64,000 bases of DNA, taken from contig JAIRVZ010000032.1 in the NCBI GenBank assembly GCA_031253625.1, positions 1 through 64,000 on the forward strand, written 5' to 3'. The notes under the pieces are model-generated. The model ran no database searches. It worked only from the letters and a program-made list of their open reading frames with translations, and was not told the origin of the DNA. The DNA comes from Dysgonamonadaceae bacterium. GTDB taxonomy: Bacteria; Bacteroidota; Bacteroidia; Bacteroidales; Azobacteroidaceae. Numbering within the stretch: the first letter of the stretch is position 1; each line of letters opens with the position of its first letter. This document shows, piece by piece, positions 39,101-48,308 of the stretch. The position numbers and the translations under genes were made by a program.

Positions 39101-41812
39101 TTAATCAAACAATTTTCCTTGCCCAAGAATTTCGTCTAAAATATCCGAGGGCGATTTTTCTTCTTCGGAAATAATATCTACTTCGATTGACACTTCCGTT
39201 TGCTCCGGTTCGAGGAAACGGGTAGGTTCCAACTCGTTAACCGTACTGATTTCGTAAGTAGTGAGGCGTTTTCCTTTGGCCTTGTAACTTTTGACTGCGA
39301 TAAATTCTTCCGCATCTACTACCATTGATTCCCTGAAACTGTCATGTCCGCCATATACTACTTCGATACGAGGATATATTTCATCGGTGAGCAAAATAAG
39401 ATTTGAATTGCCGTTATCACCTAAAAAGTTCATTTTTCTTGAGGTTTCCTCAAATATAAATCTTTTAAGATAAGGCTTTCCTTCCTGATCGGCATCGAAC
39501 AGAGCAGCAGACCATATTTTGTTAACATTGAATTTTTCAATAATCAGTATGTTGTCTTCGTAGTGATTGCTTACATCGAAATTACTTGTATAAAATTCGC
39601 CATTTTGACACACAACTAAAATCAAATCATTAGCGAAAAATTCGCCCAACAATTCGCCCCGTCCTTCGTAATTCAAACGCAGTACGTCGCGGTCGAACCA
39701 AACTTCGCGTCCGCCCAGTGTAGAACCGCCTTTTTGTTTCAGTGAGATCTTATGCACCTCGGCTTTAGTCAGGATATTACCCATAGATTGACGTCCTTTG
39801 ATAGCAATTTCACTGAAATTTTTGTCGAAAACGAGTAATTTCTGACGAGGTTTCGGTTTAAGGATAACCTTGATTGTTTCGGCCTCACCATTGGGATTGG
39901 CAGAAAAATAAATGATGCGACTTCCGGGAGTGCCTTGTGTCAAATCGTATTCTTTATCACGAGTAACTCCTGTTACGTTAAAACGTTTGATGTAATATGG
40001 AACAACTTTTCCATCGCGATAAATCACATTGTAAATGGTGCGATTGTCGTTCTTTTTGAATACGTTGATGTAGAGGATATTTTTCCCGACGAACAATTTT
40101 TCGGCAACTTTCACCACTTTATATTTTCCGTCGCGGAAGAAGATGATAATATCGTCGATATCCGAACAGTTACAAACATATTCGTCTTTTTTCAATCCGT
40201 AGCCGATAAAACCTTCTTCGCGGTTGATATACAGTTTTTCGTTGGCCTCTACTACTTTTGTTGCCTCAATCGTGTCGAAACTGCGGATTTCCGTTTTGCG
40301 AAGATGGTCTTTGCCGTATTTTTCTTTCAAGTTGGCAAACCAATCGATTGTATATTCTACGATATGGTTGAGATGAAAATCGATTTGTTCTATTTGTGTT
40401 TTGTAAGAGGCGATTTGTTCTTCGGCTTTATCTTTATTGAATTTCAGGATACGCCCCATTTTGATTTCCATCAAACGCAAAATATCGTCGCGTGTGATTT
40501 CGCGAATAAATGAAGGCTTGAACGGAGTCAGTCTTTTATCGATATGCGCGACGGCCTCGTCCATTGTTTTGGCGTTTTCAAATTCTTTATCTTTATAGAT
40601 ACGTTCCTCGATAAATATTCTTTCTAAAGATGCAAAAAGCAGACTTTCCAATAATTCTCCTTTTTGAATCTCCAATTCCATCCGGAGCAGTAGCAAAGTG
40701 TTATCTGTGCAATATTTCAGTACATTGGAAATGCACAAGAAATGCGGCTTGTTATTTTCGATAATACAGCAATTCGGAGAAATACTGATTTCGCAATCGG
40801 TAAAAGCATAAAGCGCATCGATTGTTTTATCCGAAGAAACTCCGGGGGCCAAATGGATAACAATTTCCGCGTTTTTGGCAGTCATATCGTCGACTTTGCG
40901 AATCTTGATTTTACCTTTTTCATTGGCTTTTAAGATAGATTCGGTCAAAGAAGAAGTCGTTTTACCGAAAGGTATTTCGGTTACGGAAAGCGTTTTGTTA
41001 TCGACTTTATTGATTTTTGCGCGTACTTTCACGGAACCACCTCTTTCTCCGTCGTTGTATTTGCCGACGTCGATATATCCTCCTGTCAGAAAATCGGGAT
41101 ATAAAGTGAAACCTTCGTTTTTAAGGTGAGCGATAGAGGCATCCAACAATTCGTTGAAGTTATGAGGCAATATTTTTGATGAAAGTCCGACGGCAATACC
41201 CTCCACTCCTTGCGTTAATAATAATGGAAATTTAACGGGAAGTGTTATCGGCTCTTTGTTACGTCCATCGTAAGAAAGTTTCCAATCGGTTGTTTTGGGA
41301 TTAAAGACAACTTCGAGTGCGAATTTCGAAAGACGAGCCTCGATATAACGAGGAGCAGCAGCGCCATCTCCGGTCAGGATATTTCCCCAGTTTCCTTGGC
41401 AATCGATTAACAAGTCTTTTTGTCCGAGCTGCACAAGTGCATCACCGATTGAGGCGTCGCCATGCGGGTGAAACTTCATGGTTTCTCCCACGATATTTGC
41501 CACTTTGTTGTAGCGACCGTCTTCTAAGCGACGCATCGTATGAAGAATTCTTCGTTGTACGGGTTTCAATCCGTCGTTGATATGCGGAACGGCACGCTCC
41601 AGAATAACATAAGATGCGTAATCCAAAAACCAGTTTTGGTACATTCCCGACAAGTGGTGTTTTATTATTCCGTCTCCACCGGTTGGAACTTTATAATCGG
41701 AATGAGTGGTTGAAGAAGATTCGTTTTCTTCGTTGCTATTATGTTCAGGAGGTTCCTCGCTGTGCTCGGAATGACGATCAGGTACTTCTTCGTTTAACTC
41801 TTCGATGCTCAT
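39101..41812 (-). CDS. parC: DNA topoisomerase IV subunit A (GyrA/ParC family)
   Basis: YASYVILERAVPHINDGLKPVQRRILHTM; GNWGNILTGDGAAAPRYIEARLSKFA. Confidence 0.92.
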   Translation of the reverse strand: MSIEELNEEVPDRHSEHSEEPPEHNSNEENESSSTTHSDYKVPTGGDGIIKHHLSGMYQNWFLDYASYVILERAVPHINDGLKPVQRRILHTMRRLEDGRYNKVANIVGETMKFHPHGDASIGDALVQLGQKDLLIDCQGNWGNILTGDGAAAPRYIEARLSKFALEVVFNPKTTDWKLSYDGRNKEPITLPVKFPLLLTQGVEGIAVGLSSKILPHNFNELLDASIAHLKNEGFTLYPDFLTGGYIDVGKYNDGERGGSVKVRAKINKVDNKTLSVTEIPFGKTTSSLTESILKANEKGKIKIRKVDDMTAKNAEIVIHLAPGVSSDKTIDALYAFTDCEISISPNCCIIENNKPHFLCISNVLKYCTDNTLLLLRMELEIQKGELLESLLFASLERIFIEERIYKDKEFENAKTMDEAVAHIDKRLTPFKPSFIREITRDDILRLMEIKMGRILKFNKDKAEEQIASYKTQIEQIDFHLNHIVEYTIDWFANLKEKYGKDHLRKTEIRSFDTIEATKVVEANEKLYINREEGFIGYGLKKDEYVCNCSDIDDIIIFFRDGKYKVVKVAEKLFVGKNILYINVFKKNDNRTIYNVIYRDGKVVPYYIKRFNVTGVTRDKEYDLTQGTPGSRIIYFSANPNGEAETIKVILKPKPRQKLLVFDKNFSEIAIKGRQSMGNILTKAEVHKISLKQKGGSTLGGREVWFDRDVLRLNYEGRGELLGEFFANDLILVVCQNGEFYTSNFDVSNHYEDNILIIEKFNVNKIWSAALFDADQEGKPYLKRFIFEETSRKMNFLGDNGNSNLILLTDEIYPRIEVVYGGHDSFRESMVVDAEEFIAVKSYKAKGKRLTTYEISTVNELEPTRFLEPEQTEVSIEVDIISEEEKSPSDILDEILGQGKLFD
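41736..41776. repeat. Palindromic-repeat-like segment translated inside parC
   Basis: ctattatgttcaggaggttcctcgctgtgctcggaatgacg, encoding DRHSEHSEEPPEHNS in ParC. Confidence 0.6.
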
Positions 41813-41855
41813 AGAATAGATTATTTAGCATTGTAAAAACATTCAAAAACGATGA

Positions 41856-41863
41856 CAAAGATA
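41856..41863 (-). promoter_or_regulatory. Bacteroidetes -7 element (TATCTTTG) upstream of parC
   Basis: CAAAGATA on + strand. Confidence 0.55.
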
Positions 41864-41905
41864 ATCTTTAATTATATGTAGATAGTACTTCTTAGCTTAA
41901 AATTC

Positions 41906-41913
41906 TATATTTG
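41906..41913 (+). promoter_or_regulatory. Bacteroidetes -7 element (TATATTTG), possible promoter of the peptide-export operon
   Basis: TATATTTGC; would give ~325-nt 5'UTR carrying structured RNA copy 2. Confidence 0.5.
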
Positions 41914-42050
41914 CAAACGCAACAGTTCATTTTGGGAACTAAAATACTTGAAGTGTTAGGAATAATAACTACATTTGCCGTGCCGGTGAATTCATAACCG
42001 GCATAACTTATTGGTAAAATCAAACATGGAAAGTGTTTGACTTATTTCTC

Positions 42051-42228
42051 TCAAGTGAAATCTAGTAAATTTTGGAGTGAGAGTAAGTTGAATAGTTCTC
42101 ATGCCTTTACAGGCGTGGACTGTTGCTTATTTTAACTCCAAGGCATACTAGAGCCCCACTTGATAAAGTATGGCAAAGGTTCACGCTTTCTTCTTGTAAA
42201 ACAATCTCCTTTTTTGAACCAGAGGATA
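42051..42228 (+). ncRNA. Candidate structured 5'-UTR RNA, copy 2 (unidentified family)
   Basis: Stems TCAAGTG(42051-57)/CACTTGA(42157-63), TCTAGTA(42061-67)/TACTAGA(42146-52), TTGGAGT(42072-78)/ACTCCAA(42135-41), CATGCCT(42100-06)/AGGCGTG(42111-17); alternative GCGTGGAC(42113-20)/GTTCACGC(42179-86). Confidence 0.6.
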
Positions 42229-42243
42229 ATTGACATTCGCTGT

Positions 42244-43401
42244 ATGAAGCAATTATTTCCTGTCGAAATTGTCGAAAATTCCGTTCAAACACACTGGACA
42301 AAACGACATTCCAAATCTAAAATCATTTATTTCATTATTATTGTCAGTCTGATAGCCACTTTGGGCAGCTTGCCTTTTATTTATGTAGATGTATCCATAC
42401 AAAGCAGAGGGATAGTCAGGTCGGTAAATGAGAACAATAGCATACAATCGGTTGTTTATGCGGAAATTGTAAAAATAGAAATATTTGAAAACAAAGCTGT
42501 TAATGCCGGAGATACCCTGATATGGCTCAGAACTGATGAATTAGATGAACAAATATGCAGATTAGAAGAAAGGCAAATCGAAAACAGCTTATTTATAAAG
42601 GATTTGAACAATTTACTGTCGAATTCACACAAAAATGTATCAACGCCCAAATACAAATCCGAGTTGGTGCAGTATAGAACCAAACTTGCGGAACAAGATG
42701 TAATATTAAAACAAACCAAAACAGCATATGAAATATCGAAAACTCTTTATGAAAAAGGGATTGAAGCACGGTTTGAACATCAGCAAACAGAAAGCAAATA
42801 CCAATCTTCCAAATCGCAAAAGGAACTGGTTCACCGGCAGCAAATGAATAACTGGCAAGCCGAAATGACACGCTTGGAATACGAGAACAAAGATTTGCAC
42901 TCTCAACTACAACAATTGATAAAAAGAAAAAAGCAATATATCATAACAGCTCCTGTCGGCGGGAATATTGTACAATATAATAGTATTCAACCCGGCAATT
43001 TTACACAAACAGGACAGACTATTGCCCAAATCACTATATCCGATACTCTATTAATCGAATGTTATATATCTTCTGCCGACATTGGCTATATCGAAAAAGG
43101 GCAAAAAATACAGGTGCAAGTCGATACCTATAACTATCAACAATGGGGACTTTTAGAAGGAAAAGTCGCAGAAATTTTGCCCGATATAGCAGAAATAAAT
43201 AATATGCCATGTTTCCGGGTCAGGTGTGCAATGAACAGCAATTATTTAGAATTGCCCAACGGATATAAGGGTTATATGAAAAAAGGCATGACCATTACAG
43301 GCAGGTTTTTCCTGACAAGACGTTCATTGCTTCAACTGTTATTCGACAAGATAGACGATTGGATGAATCCTAAAATAATAAACCATGGGAATAAAAGTTA
43401 A
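42244..43401 (+). CDS. HlyD/membrane-fusion adaptor protein for peptide export
   Basis: Single N-term TM, coiled coil, ITAPVGGNIVQYNSIQPGNFTQTGQTIAQI lipoyl-like motif; overlaps the ABC exporter. Confidence 0.9.
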   Translation: MKQLFPVEIVENSVQTHWTKRHSKSKIIYFIIIVSLIATLGSLPFIYVDVSIQSRGIVRSVNENNSIQSVVYAEIVKIEIFENKAVNAGDTLIWLRTDELDEQICRLEERQIENSLFIKDLNNLLSNSHKNVSTPKYKSELVQYRTKLAEQDVILKQTKTAYEISKTLYEKGIEARFEHQQTESKYQSSKSQKELVHRQQMNNWQAEMTRLEYENKDLHSQLQQLIKRKKQYIITAPVGGNIVQYNSIQPGNFTQTGQTIAQITISDTLLIECYISSADIGYIEKGQKIQVQVDTYNYQQWGLLEGKVAEILPDIAEINNMPCFRVRCAMNSNYLELPNGYKGYMKKGMTITGRFFLTRRSLLQLLFDKIDDWMNPKIINHGNKS

Positions 43402-45541
43402 ACAACGCGATATAACAGATTGCGGAGCAGCCTGTATAGCCTCCGTTTCGGAATATTACAAACTGAAATTACCTGTCGCAAAAATTCGACAAATAGCAGG
43501 AACAGACCAAAAAGGAACAAATGTTTTGGGAATGATTAAAGCTGCCGAGCAGTTGGGTTTTGAGGCCAAAGGCGTGAAAGGCACAATCGATTCGCTTTCT
43601 AAAATTCCCTTGCCGGCAATAGCGCATATTCTTGTAAATGGGATACTTCAGCATTATGTAGTTATTTATTCCATCTCAAGGGGCAAGGTAAAGTATATGA
43701 ATCCGTCAGATGGTAAAATACATAAAACGAGTGTTGAAGATTTTGCAAAAATATGGACAGGCGTACTCGTTTTGCTTATACCTTGCGATGATTTCAAACC
43801 GGCCAATGAGAAAATCTCAAATCTGTCGCGCTTTTTCTTCCTGTTGCGCCCGCACAAAGGCATATTGCTGCAATGTTTGGTTGGAGCCATTATTTATACT
43901 GCATTGGGGTTATCCACTTCTATTTATGTAGGTAAGATAACCGATTATGTGCTGATTGGCGGCAATACAAACCTGTTGAACCTGATGAGTATGGGTATGC
44001 TCGTCATACTGGTATTGAGGGTTCTTTTGTCGGTATTTCAAAGCTTGTTCATGTTGAACACAGGGCAGCAAATAGACGCCCGGCTTATACTTGGCTATTA
44101 CAAACACCTGCTGAAACTACCGCAACGTTTTTTCGATACTATGAGGGTAGGGGAAATTATTTCCCGCGTGAATGATGCCGTAAAAATCAGGGCGTTTATC
44201 AATGACGTTGCTATTGCGTTAATCGTGAATGTTTTTATTGTGATATTCTCATTTGCGTTGATGTTTATATACAGTTGGAAATTGGCTTTGGTGATACTCA
44301 TCACAATTCCACTTTATGCAATTATTTATTTTATTGTAAACAAGTTGAATAAAAAGCAGGAACGCAAAGTGATGGAAAGCGCCGCCGAATTGGAAAGCCA
44401 GCTGGTTGAATCTCTTAACTTGGTAAAAACAATCAAGCAATTCGGGGTCGAAGAATTTACCAACCTGAAAACGGAAAATCGTTTTATCAAGTTGCTCAAT
44501 ACGGTTTATCGCTCAGGAATCAACTCCATATTTTCCGGTGAAAGTTCCGGATTTATCAATTTTCTTTTCACGATAATTTTATTATGGACAGGTGCATATT
44601 TGGTGTTGGATAATGAACTGACAGCCGGAACCTTGTTTTCGTTTTATGCCATTATCGGTTATTTTACCTCTCCGATAGCGTCGCTGATTGGCGTAAACAA
44701 AACAGTTCAGAATGCTTTGATAGCAGCCGACCGTCTTTTTGAAATTATGGATTTGGAAAGAGAAAGCGACGACGACAAAGAAAAGATAACATTTAACCCC
44801 GAATTAACCGGAAATATCCTGTTTGACAACATTTCCTTTAGTTATGGAACGCGCACACAAGTCTTCGAAAATTTCACATTAGAAATACCCAAAGGAAAAA
44901 TAACGGCTATCATCGGAGAAAGCGGTTCGGGAAAAACAACGCTTGCCGTACTTTTACAAAAACTGTATACGCTTAATGGCGGAAAGATACGCATCGGAGA
45001 ACACAACATCAACTATTTCAGCAATAGCAGCATACGCGAATGTGTGGCTACCGTGCCTCAGCAAATTGATTTATTTTCGGGAACAATCATCGAAAATATA
45101 GCTTTAGGAGAGTTTAATCCGGATATGGAGCGAGTTATTGAAATCTGTAAAAATCTGGGCATTATGCAATTGATAGAAAACCTTCCCGGAGGCTTTGCCG
45201 CCCGCATCGGCGAGCATGGCGTAGGATTATCGGGTGGAGAAAAACAACGGATTGCCATTGCAAGAGCATTATATCGCCAACCCGAAATATTGATTATGGA
45301 CGAGGCGACTTCTTCGTTAGATTCGGATTCGGAATATTGTGTACAGCAAACTATCTCGAATTACAACCGGCAGGGAAAAACGGTAATTATCATTGCTCAT
45401 CGTTTAAGTACAGTTATGTCGGCAGATAAAATTGTAATTCTCGAAAAAGGAAAGCTAATCGAAGAAGGTACCCATGCTCAACTTTACAAAGAAGGCACAA
45501 TATATTATGATATGTGGCAAAAACAAATCCCGGTTACATGA
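43385..45541 (+). CDS. C39 peptidase-containing ABC transporter (PCAT)
   Basis: C39: QRDITDCGAACIAS, LQHYVVI, NPSDG; NBD: IGESGSGKTTLAVLL, LSGGEKQRIAIARAL, ILIMDEATSSLD. Confidence 0.96.
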   Translation: MGIKVKQRDITDCGAACIASVSEYYKLKLPVAKIRQIAGTDQKGTNVLGMIKAAEQLGFEAKGVKGTIDSLSKIPLPAIAHILVNGILQHYVVIYSISRGKVKYMNPSDGKIHKTSVEDFAKIWTGVLVLLIPCDDFKPANEKISNLSRFFFLLRPHKGILLQCLVGAIIYTALGLSTSIYVGKITDYVLIGGNTNLLNLMSMGMLVILVLRVLLSVFQSLFMLNTGQQIDARLILGYYKHLLKLPQRFFDTMRVGEIISRVNDAVKIRAFINDVAIALIVNVFIVIFSFALMFIYSWKLALVILITIPLYAIIYFIVNKLNKKQERKVMESAAELESQLVESLNLVKTIKQFGVEEFTNLKTENRFIKLLNTVYRSGINSIFSGESSGFINFLFTIILLWTGAYLVLDNELTAGTLFSFYAIIGYFTSPIASLIGVNKTVQNALIAADRLFEIMDLERESDDDKEKITFNPELTGNILFDNISFSYGTRTQVFENFTLEIPKGKITAIIGESGSGKTTLAVLLQKLYTLNGGKIRIGEHNINYFSNSSIRECVATVPQQIDLFSGTIIENIALGEFNPDMERVIEICKNLGIMQLIENLPGGFAARIGEHGVGLSGGEKQRIAIARALYRQPEILIMDEATSSLDSDSEYCVQQTISNYNRQGKTVIIIAHRLSTVMSADKIVILEKGKLIEEGTHAQLYKEGTIYYDMWQKQIPVT

Positions 45542-45882
45542 ATATTTTCAATACAATAGAACGAATAAACCGGTTACATGTTTTGATAAAGACAGGCAGA
45601 ACCGGAAATCCCGAAACTTTGGCAAAGCGATTGGGAATAAGCAGGGCAAGCCTGTATAATTTGCTCGAAGAATTAAAATCCGTTAAAGCTCCGATAGCAT
45701 ATTCACGCACTCTTGAATCTTTCTTATATACAAAAGAGTTTAATTTAGAACTGAAGTATATTGTTGAAATTGAAATGAATGAAGAATTAACAAAAATTAA
45801 CGGCGGCGAATATTCTTTTTTTCTTCCGTATAATTTTTTAGACGGAAGGATGATATTTTTGCCTCATCTGACAAATTTTTAA
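45538..45882 (+). CDS. Small HTH-domain protein, possible regulator of the peptide locus
   Basis: ETLAKRLGISRASLYNLLEELKSVKAPIAYSRTLESFLY; ATGA overlap with transporter stop. Confidence 0.75.
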   Translation: MNIFNTIERINRLHVLIKTGRTGNPETLAKRLGISRASLYNLLEELKSVKAPIAYSRTLESFLYTKEFNLELKYIVEIEMNEELTKINGGEYSFFLPYNFLDGRMIFLPHLTNF

Positions 45883-45907
45883 GTGCACATGAAAATTTGA
45901 ATGATTT
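45873..45907. promoter_or_regulatory. GTGCAC-centred palindrome + GAATGATTT upstream of precursor gene 1
   Basis: AAATTTT-TAA-GTGCAC-ATG-AAAATTT then GAATGATTT; shared with 48013-48049. Confidence 0.55.
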
Positions 45908-45960
45908 GTAGACAAAAATTGTTTGCAAAATAATATTAATTATTTAACGTTTATAATTTT

Positions 45961-46197
45961 ATGAAAACATTGGATTTGAATGCCTATGGCGTGGAAGAAA
46001 TGAATCAACTGGAAATGAAAAATGTTGATGGTGGTCTTGTAGAAACAAACACCTTAGATATACCAGATGGTGTGGATGAGTCTCGTTGGCGTTGGTATGC
46101 AGCTGCTTTGATTATTATAGGAGTTATAACATTTGACCCTGTGGTCGTACTTATGGGATCGATTTTGGGTGGAGCTGATGCTATTACCGGAGGTTAA
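45961..46197 (+). CDS. Double-glycine-leader peptide precursor 1 (bacteriocin-like)
   Basis: 25-aa leader MKTLDLNAYGVEEMNQLEMKNVDGG, 53-aa core LVETNTLDIPDGVDESRWRWYAAALIIIGVITFDPVVVLMGSILGGADAITGG. Confidence 0.88.
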   Translation: MKTLDLNAYGVEEMNQLEMKNVDGGLVETNTLDIPDGVDESRWRWYAAALIIIGVITFDPVVVLMGSILGGADAITGG

Positions 46198-46231
46198 TCT
46201 ATATTGAGCGTTGATTATCAATAGAATTTGT

Positions 46232-46275
46232 GAAGGTGTGTCAAAAGTATTTATGTCAACTTTTGGCGCATCTTC
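46232..46275 (+). terminator. Long hairpin downstream of precursor 1 (attenuator/terminator-like)
   Basis: GAAGGTGTGTCAAAAG / CTTTTGGCGCATCTTC, 16 bp with G-U pairs, no strong T-tract. Confidence 0.5.
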
Positions 46276-46299
46276 ATTAATATTTAACTGCTGTTCAAT

Positions 46300-47355
46300 A
46301 TGAAAATACGATGTTTGATATTTGTTTTTTGTTTTTTTTCTGTCTACTCTTGGGCGCACAACGTGCACATAACTATCACTGCCGACGGACAAACAGCTTT
46401 GGGTGCCAGTATATTCGTTAATGGAACAATAAAAGCCATAGCGAACGAACAGGGAGAAGCGCAGCTAAAAAACATCCAATACGGCGATACCATACAAATT
46501 TCTTACATAGGCTACAAAACCGAAAGAATTGTTTTTTCTTCTCAACATAAAGAATTGAACATTAATCTCATTCCTGATATTTTTGCGATAGGAGAAATCT
46601 CCGTATCTTCTACAAATGACAGGCATCTTTTCAGGAAAATGATGAAACGAGGTTTAAATGTTGCAATTCTATCTCAAAAGACTTCCTTTTCTATTATCGA
46701 CACATTGTCGTATATTTCTATTCCGGATCAAATTTACCGGAAAACTACCGGAAGTTTTGTTTATCCCTTGAAAGGTTCGGTAATTACGGTAAAAAATCAA
46801 CAAACAAAACTCTTAGATTCCACTTCGGAAGAGGGCAAAAAATATTATTTATCCAAGGGAGACAATTTGTATGAAAATTATAAAGAATCACCCCATTGTC
46901 CCATTAAAGGTAGAAGTATAGAGTGTAGAGATATTGAAAACTGTTTTTCTGTCTTGTATTCACTAAGCAATTTTAATAATAATATAAGATGGATTTATAT
47001 AGGCAAAGATTCAACGAAGTATTATGATCAATTCTACTATTATGTACCGGATGGCAAGTGGGTACACAATTGGGAAAAGACTAAATGCTATTACGGAGGG
47101 ATTGTATATTTAAATCCTGATGGAATAATTGAAAAAGTAAAAAAACATAGAATCGCGTTAAATTTCCATGAAATTAGCCATGAAGCAGAAATGGATTGTT
47201 TTTATGATAAAAAATATAATGAAGTTATACCTTATCGAGTTACTTTGCGGGATTACTTTTTCGATGAAGGCTTAAATGTGATATTGACAAAAAAAGCGTG
47301 TATTGAAATATATAGCAGACAAGCAGTTGCCGCAGGCATAATTACACCTCAATAA
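46300..47355 (+). CDS. CarboxypepD_reg-like (DUF4480-type) secreted protein
   Basis: Signal peptide; ADGQTALGASIFVNGTIKAIANEQGEAQLKNIQYGDTIQISYIGYKTERIV. Confidence 0.75.
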   Translation: MKIRCLIFVFCFFSVYSWAHNVHITITADGQTALGASIFVNGTIKAIANEQGEAQLKNIQYGDTIQISYIGYKTERIVFSSQHKELNINLIPDIFAIGEISVSSTNDRHLFRKMMKRGLNVAILSQKTSFSIIDTLSYISIPDQIYRKTTGSFVYPLKGSVITVKNQQTKLLDSTSEEGKKYYLSKGDNLYENYKESPHCPIKGRSIECRDIENCFSVLYSLSNFNNNIRWIYIGKDSTKYYDQFYYYVPDGKWVHNWEKTKCYYGGIVYLNPDGIIEKVKKHRIALNFHEISHEAEMDCFYDKKYNEVIPYRVTLRDYFFDEGLNVILTKKACIEIYSRQAVAAGIITPQ

Positions 47356-47450
47356 TTAAAAGGAATTTGAAATAACATTTATATTATATTTTGACCTTAT
47401 ATAAATAATTTTTAATTTTACATCGAACCCTGAGACAAAAATTCTATTTT

Positions 47451-47945
47451 ATGAAAATATATCGTTATTTATACAAATTGAAACCATATCAACTTGTACT
47501 TATAGGAACATTACTCGTATTGGCTTTTAATTATACAATTTCAATTTATTATGAATGGTTAGGTCTAGAAGATAATACAATAACTGAAGAAGATAGAGTA
47601 TCTATTTTAACAATAATTGACGCAACAATAATTTCTCCTTTATTGGAAACTCTTATTTTTCAGTATCTTCCGTTGATAATTGTATATTATCATTTCAAAA
47701 AGTACAAATATCGTTATTGCATTGTTATAGTGTTGTCTGCTATCGCTTTTGCAGCCGTACACCCGCATGAACTTCCTTATTTTACATATATACTGTTTCT
47801 CGGATTAACTTTGTCTTTCTCTTGTTTTATTTTTATCCGAAAAAAACGATACCCTATACTGTACACTTCTCTTATCCACGCAGGATATAATAGTTTTCTT
47901 TTAATAGGAAGAATGTTCTTATTAGATTTTGACCTTATCAAGTAA
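47451..47945 (+). CDS. CPBP (CAAX/Abi) family intramembrane glutamic protease
   Basis: Multiple TMs; LLETLIFQYLP, FAAVHP, SLIHAGYNS. Confidence 0.72.
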   Translation: MKIYRYLYKLKPYQLVLIGTLLVLAFNYTISIYYEWLGLEDNTITEEDRVSILTIIDATIISPLLETLIFQYLPLIIVYYHFKKYKYRYCIVIVLSAIAFAAVHPHELPYFTYILFLGLTLSFSCFIFIRKKRYPILYTSLIHAGYNSFLLIGRMFLLDFDLIK

Positions 47946-48012
47946 CATTTGCATATTTATTCTCTACTGATTGTTTTGTGCAGTGAGTCCTGTTACCTTC
48001 GCCACATCATTC

Positions 48013-48049
48013 GATATTCTATGTGCACATAGAAAAAACGAATGATTTA
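48013..48049. promoter_or_regulatory. Palindrome upstream of precursor gene 2
   Basis: Perfect TTCTATGTGCACATAGAA flanked by ATCATTCG / CGAATGAT. Confidence 0.6.
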
Positions 48050-48079
48050 ATTATTGTTTAACTGAAAAATATTAATTTT

Positions 48080-48265
48080 ATGACAAGTTTAAATTTAGAT
48101 GCTTATGGTGTTCAAGCTATAACGCATGATGAGTTAATGGAAATTGAAGGTGGCGGTTTTTGGAAAGATTTTTCGAAATGGGTTGGTACAGGAGTAGGCG
48201 AATACTTAAAGATGATGGGAAATAATCCTGATATGGCAACCGCAGCTATGAATTCTTTAAATTAA
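48080..48265 (+). CDS. Double-glycine-leader peptide precursor 2
   Basis: 25-aa leader MTSLNLDAYGVQAITHDELMEIEGG, 36-aa core GFWKDFSKWVGTGVGEYLKMMGNNPDMATAAMNSLN. Confidence 0.87.
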   Translation: MTSLNLDAYGVQAITHDELMEIEGGGFWKDFSKWVGTGVGEYLKMMGNNPDMATAAMNSLN

Positions 48266-48308
48266 AACCCAATGTGAGGTTGTCTAATTTTTTAGATATT
48301 TAATTTAC

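Noticed and set aside
45474-45659. ORF overlapping the PCAT 3' end and the HTH gene
   Set aside because: Out-of-frame overlap; the ATGA-coupled HTH frame is the better gene.
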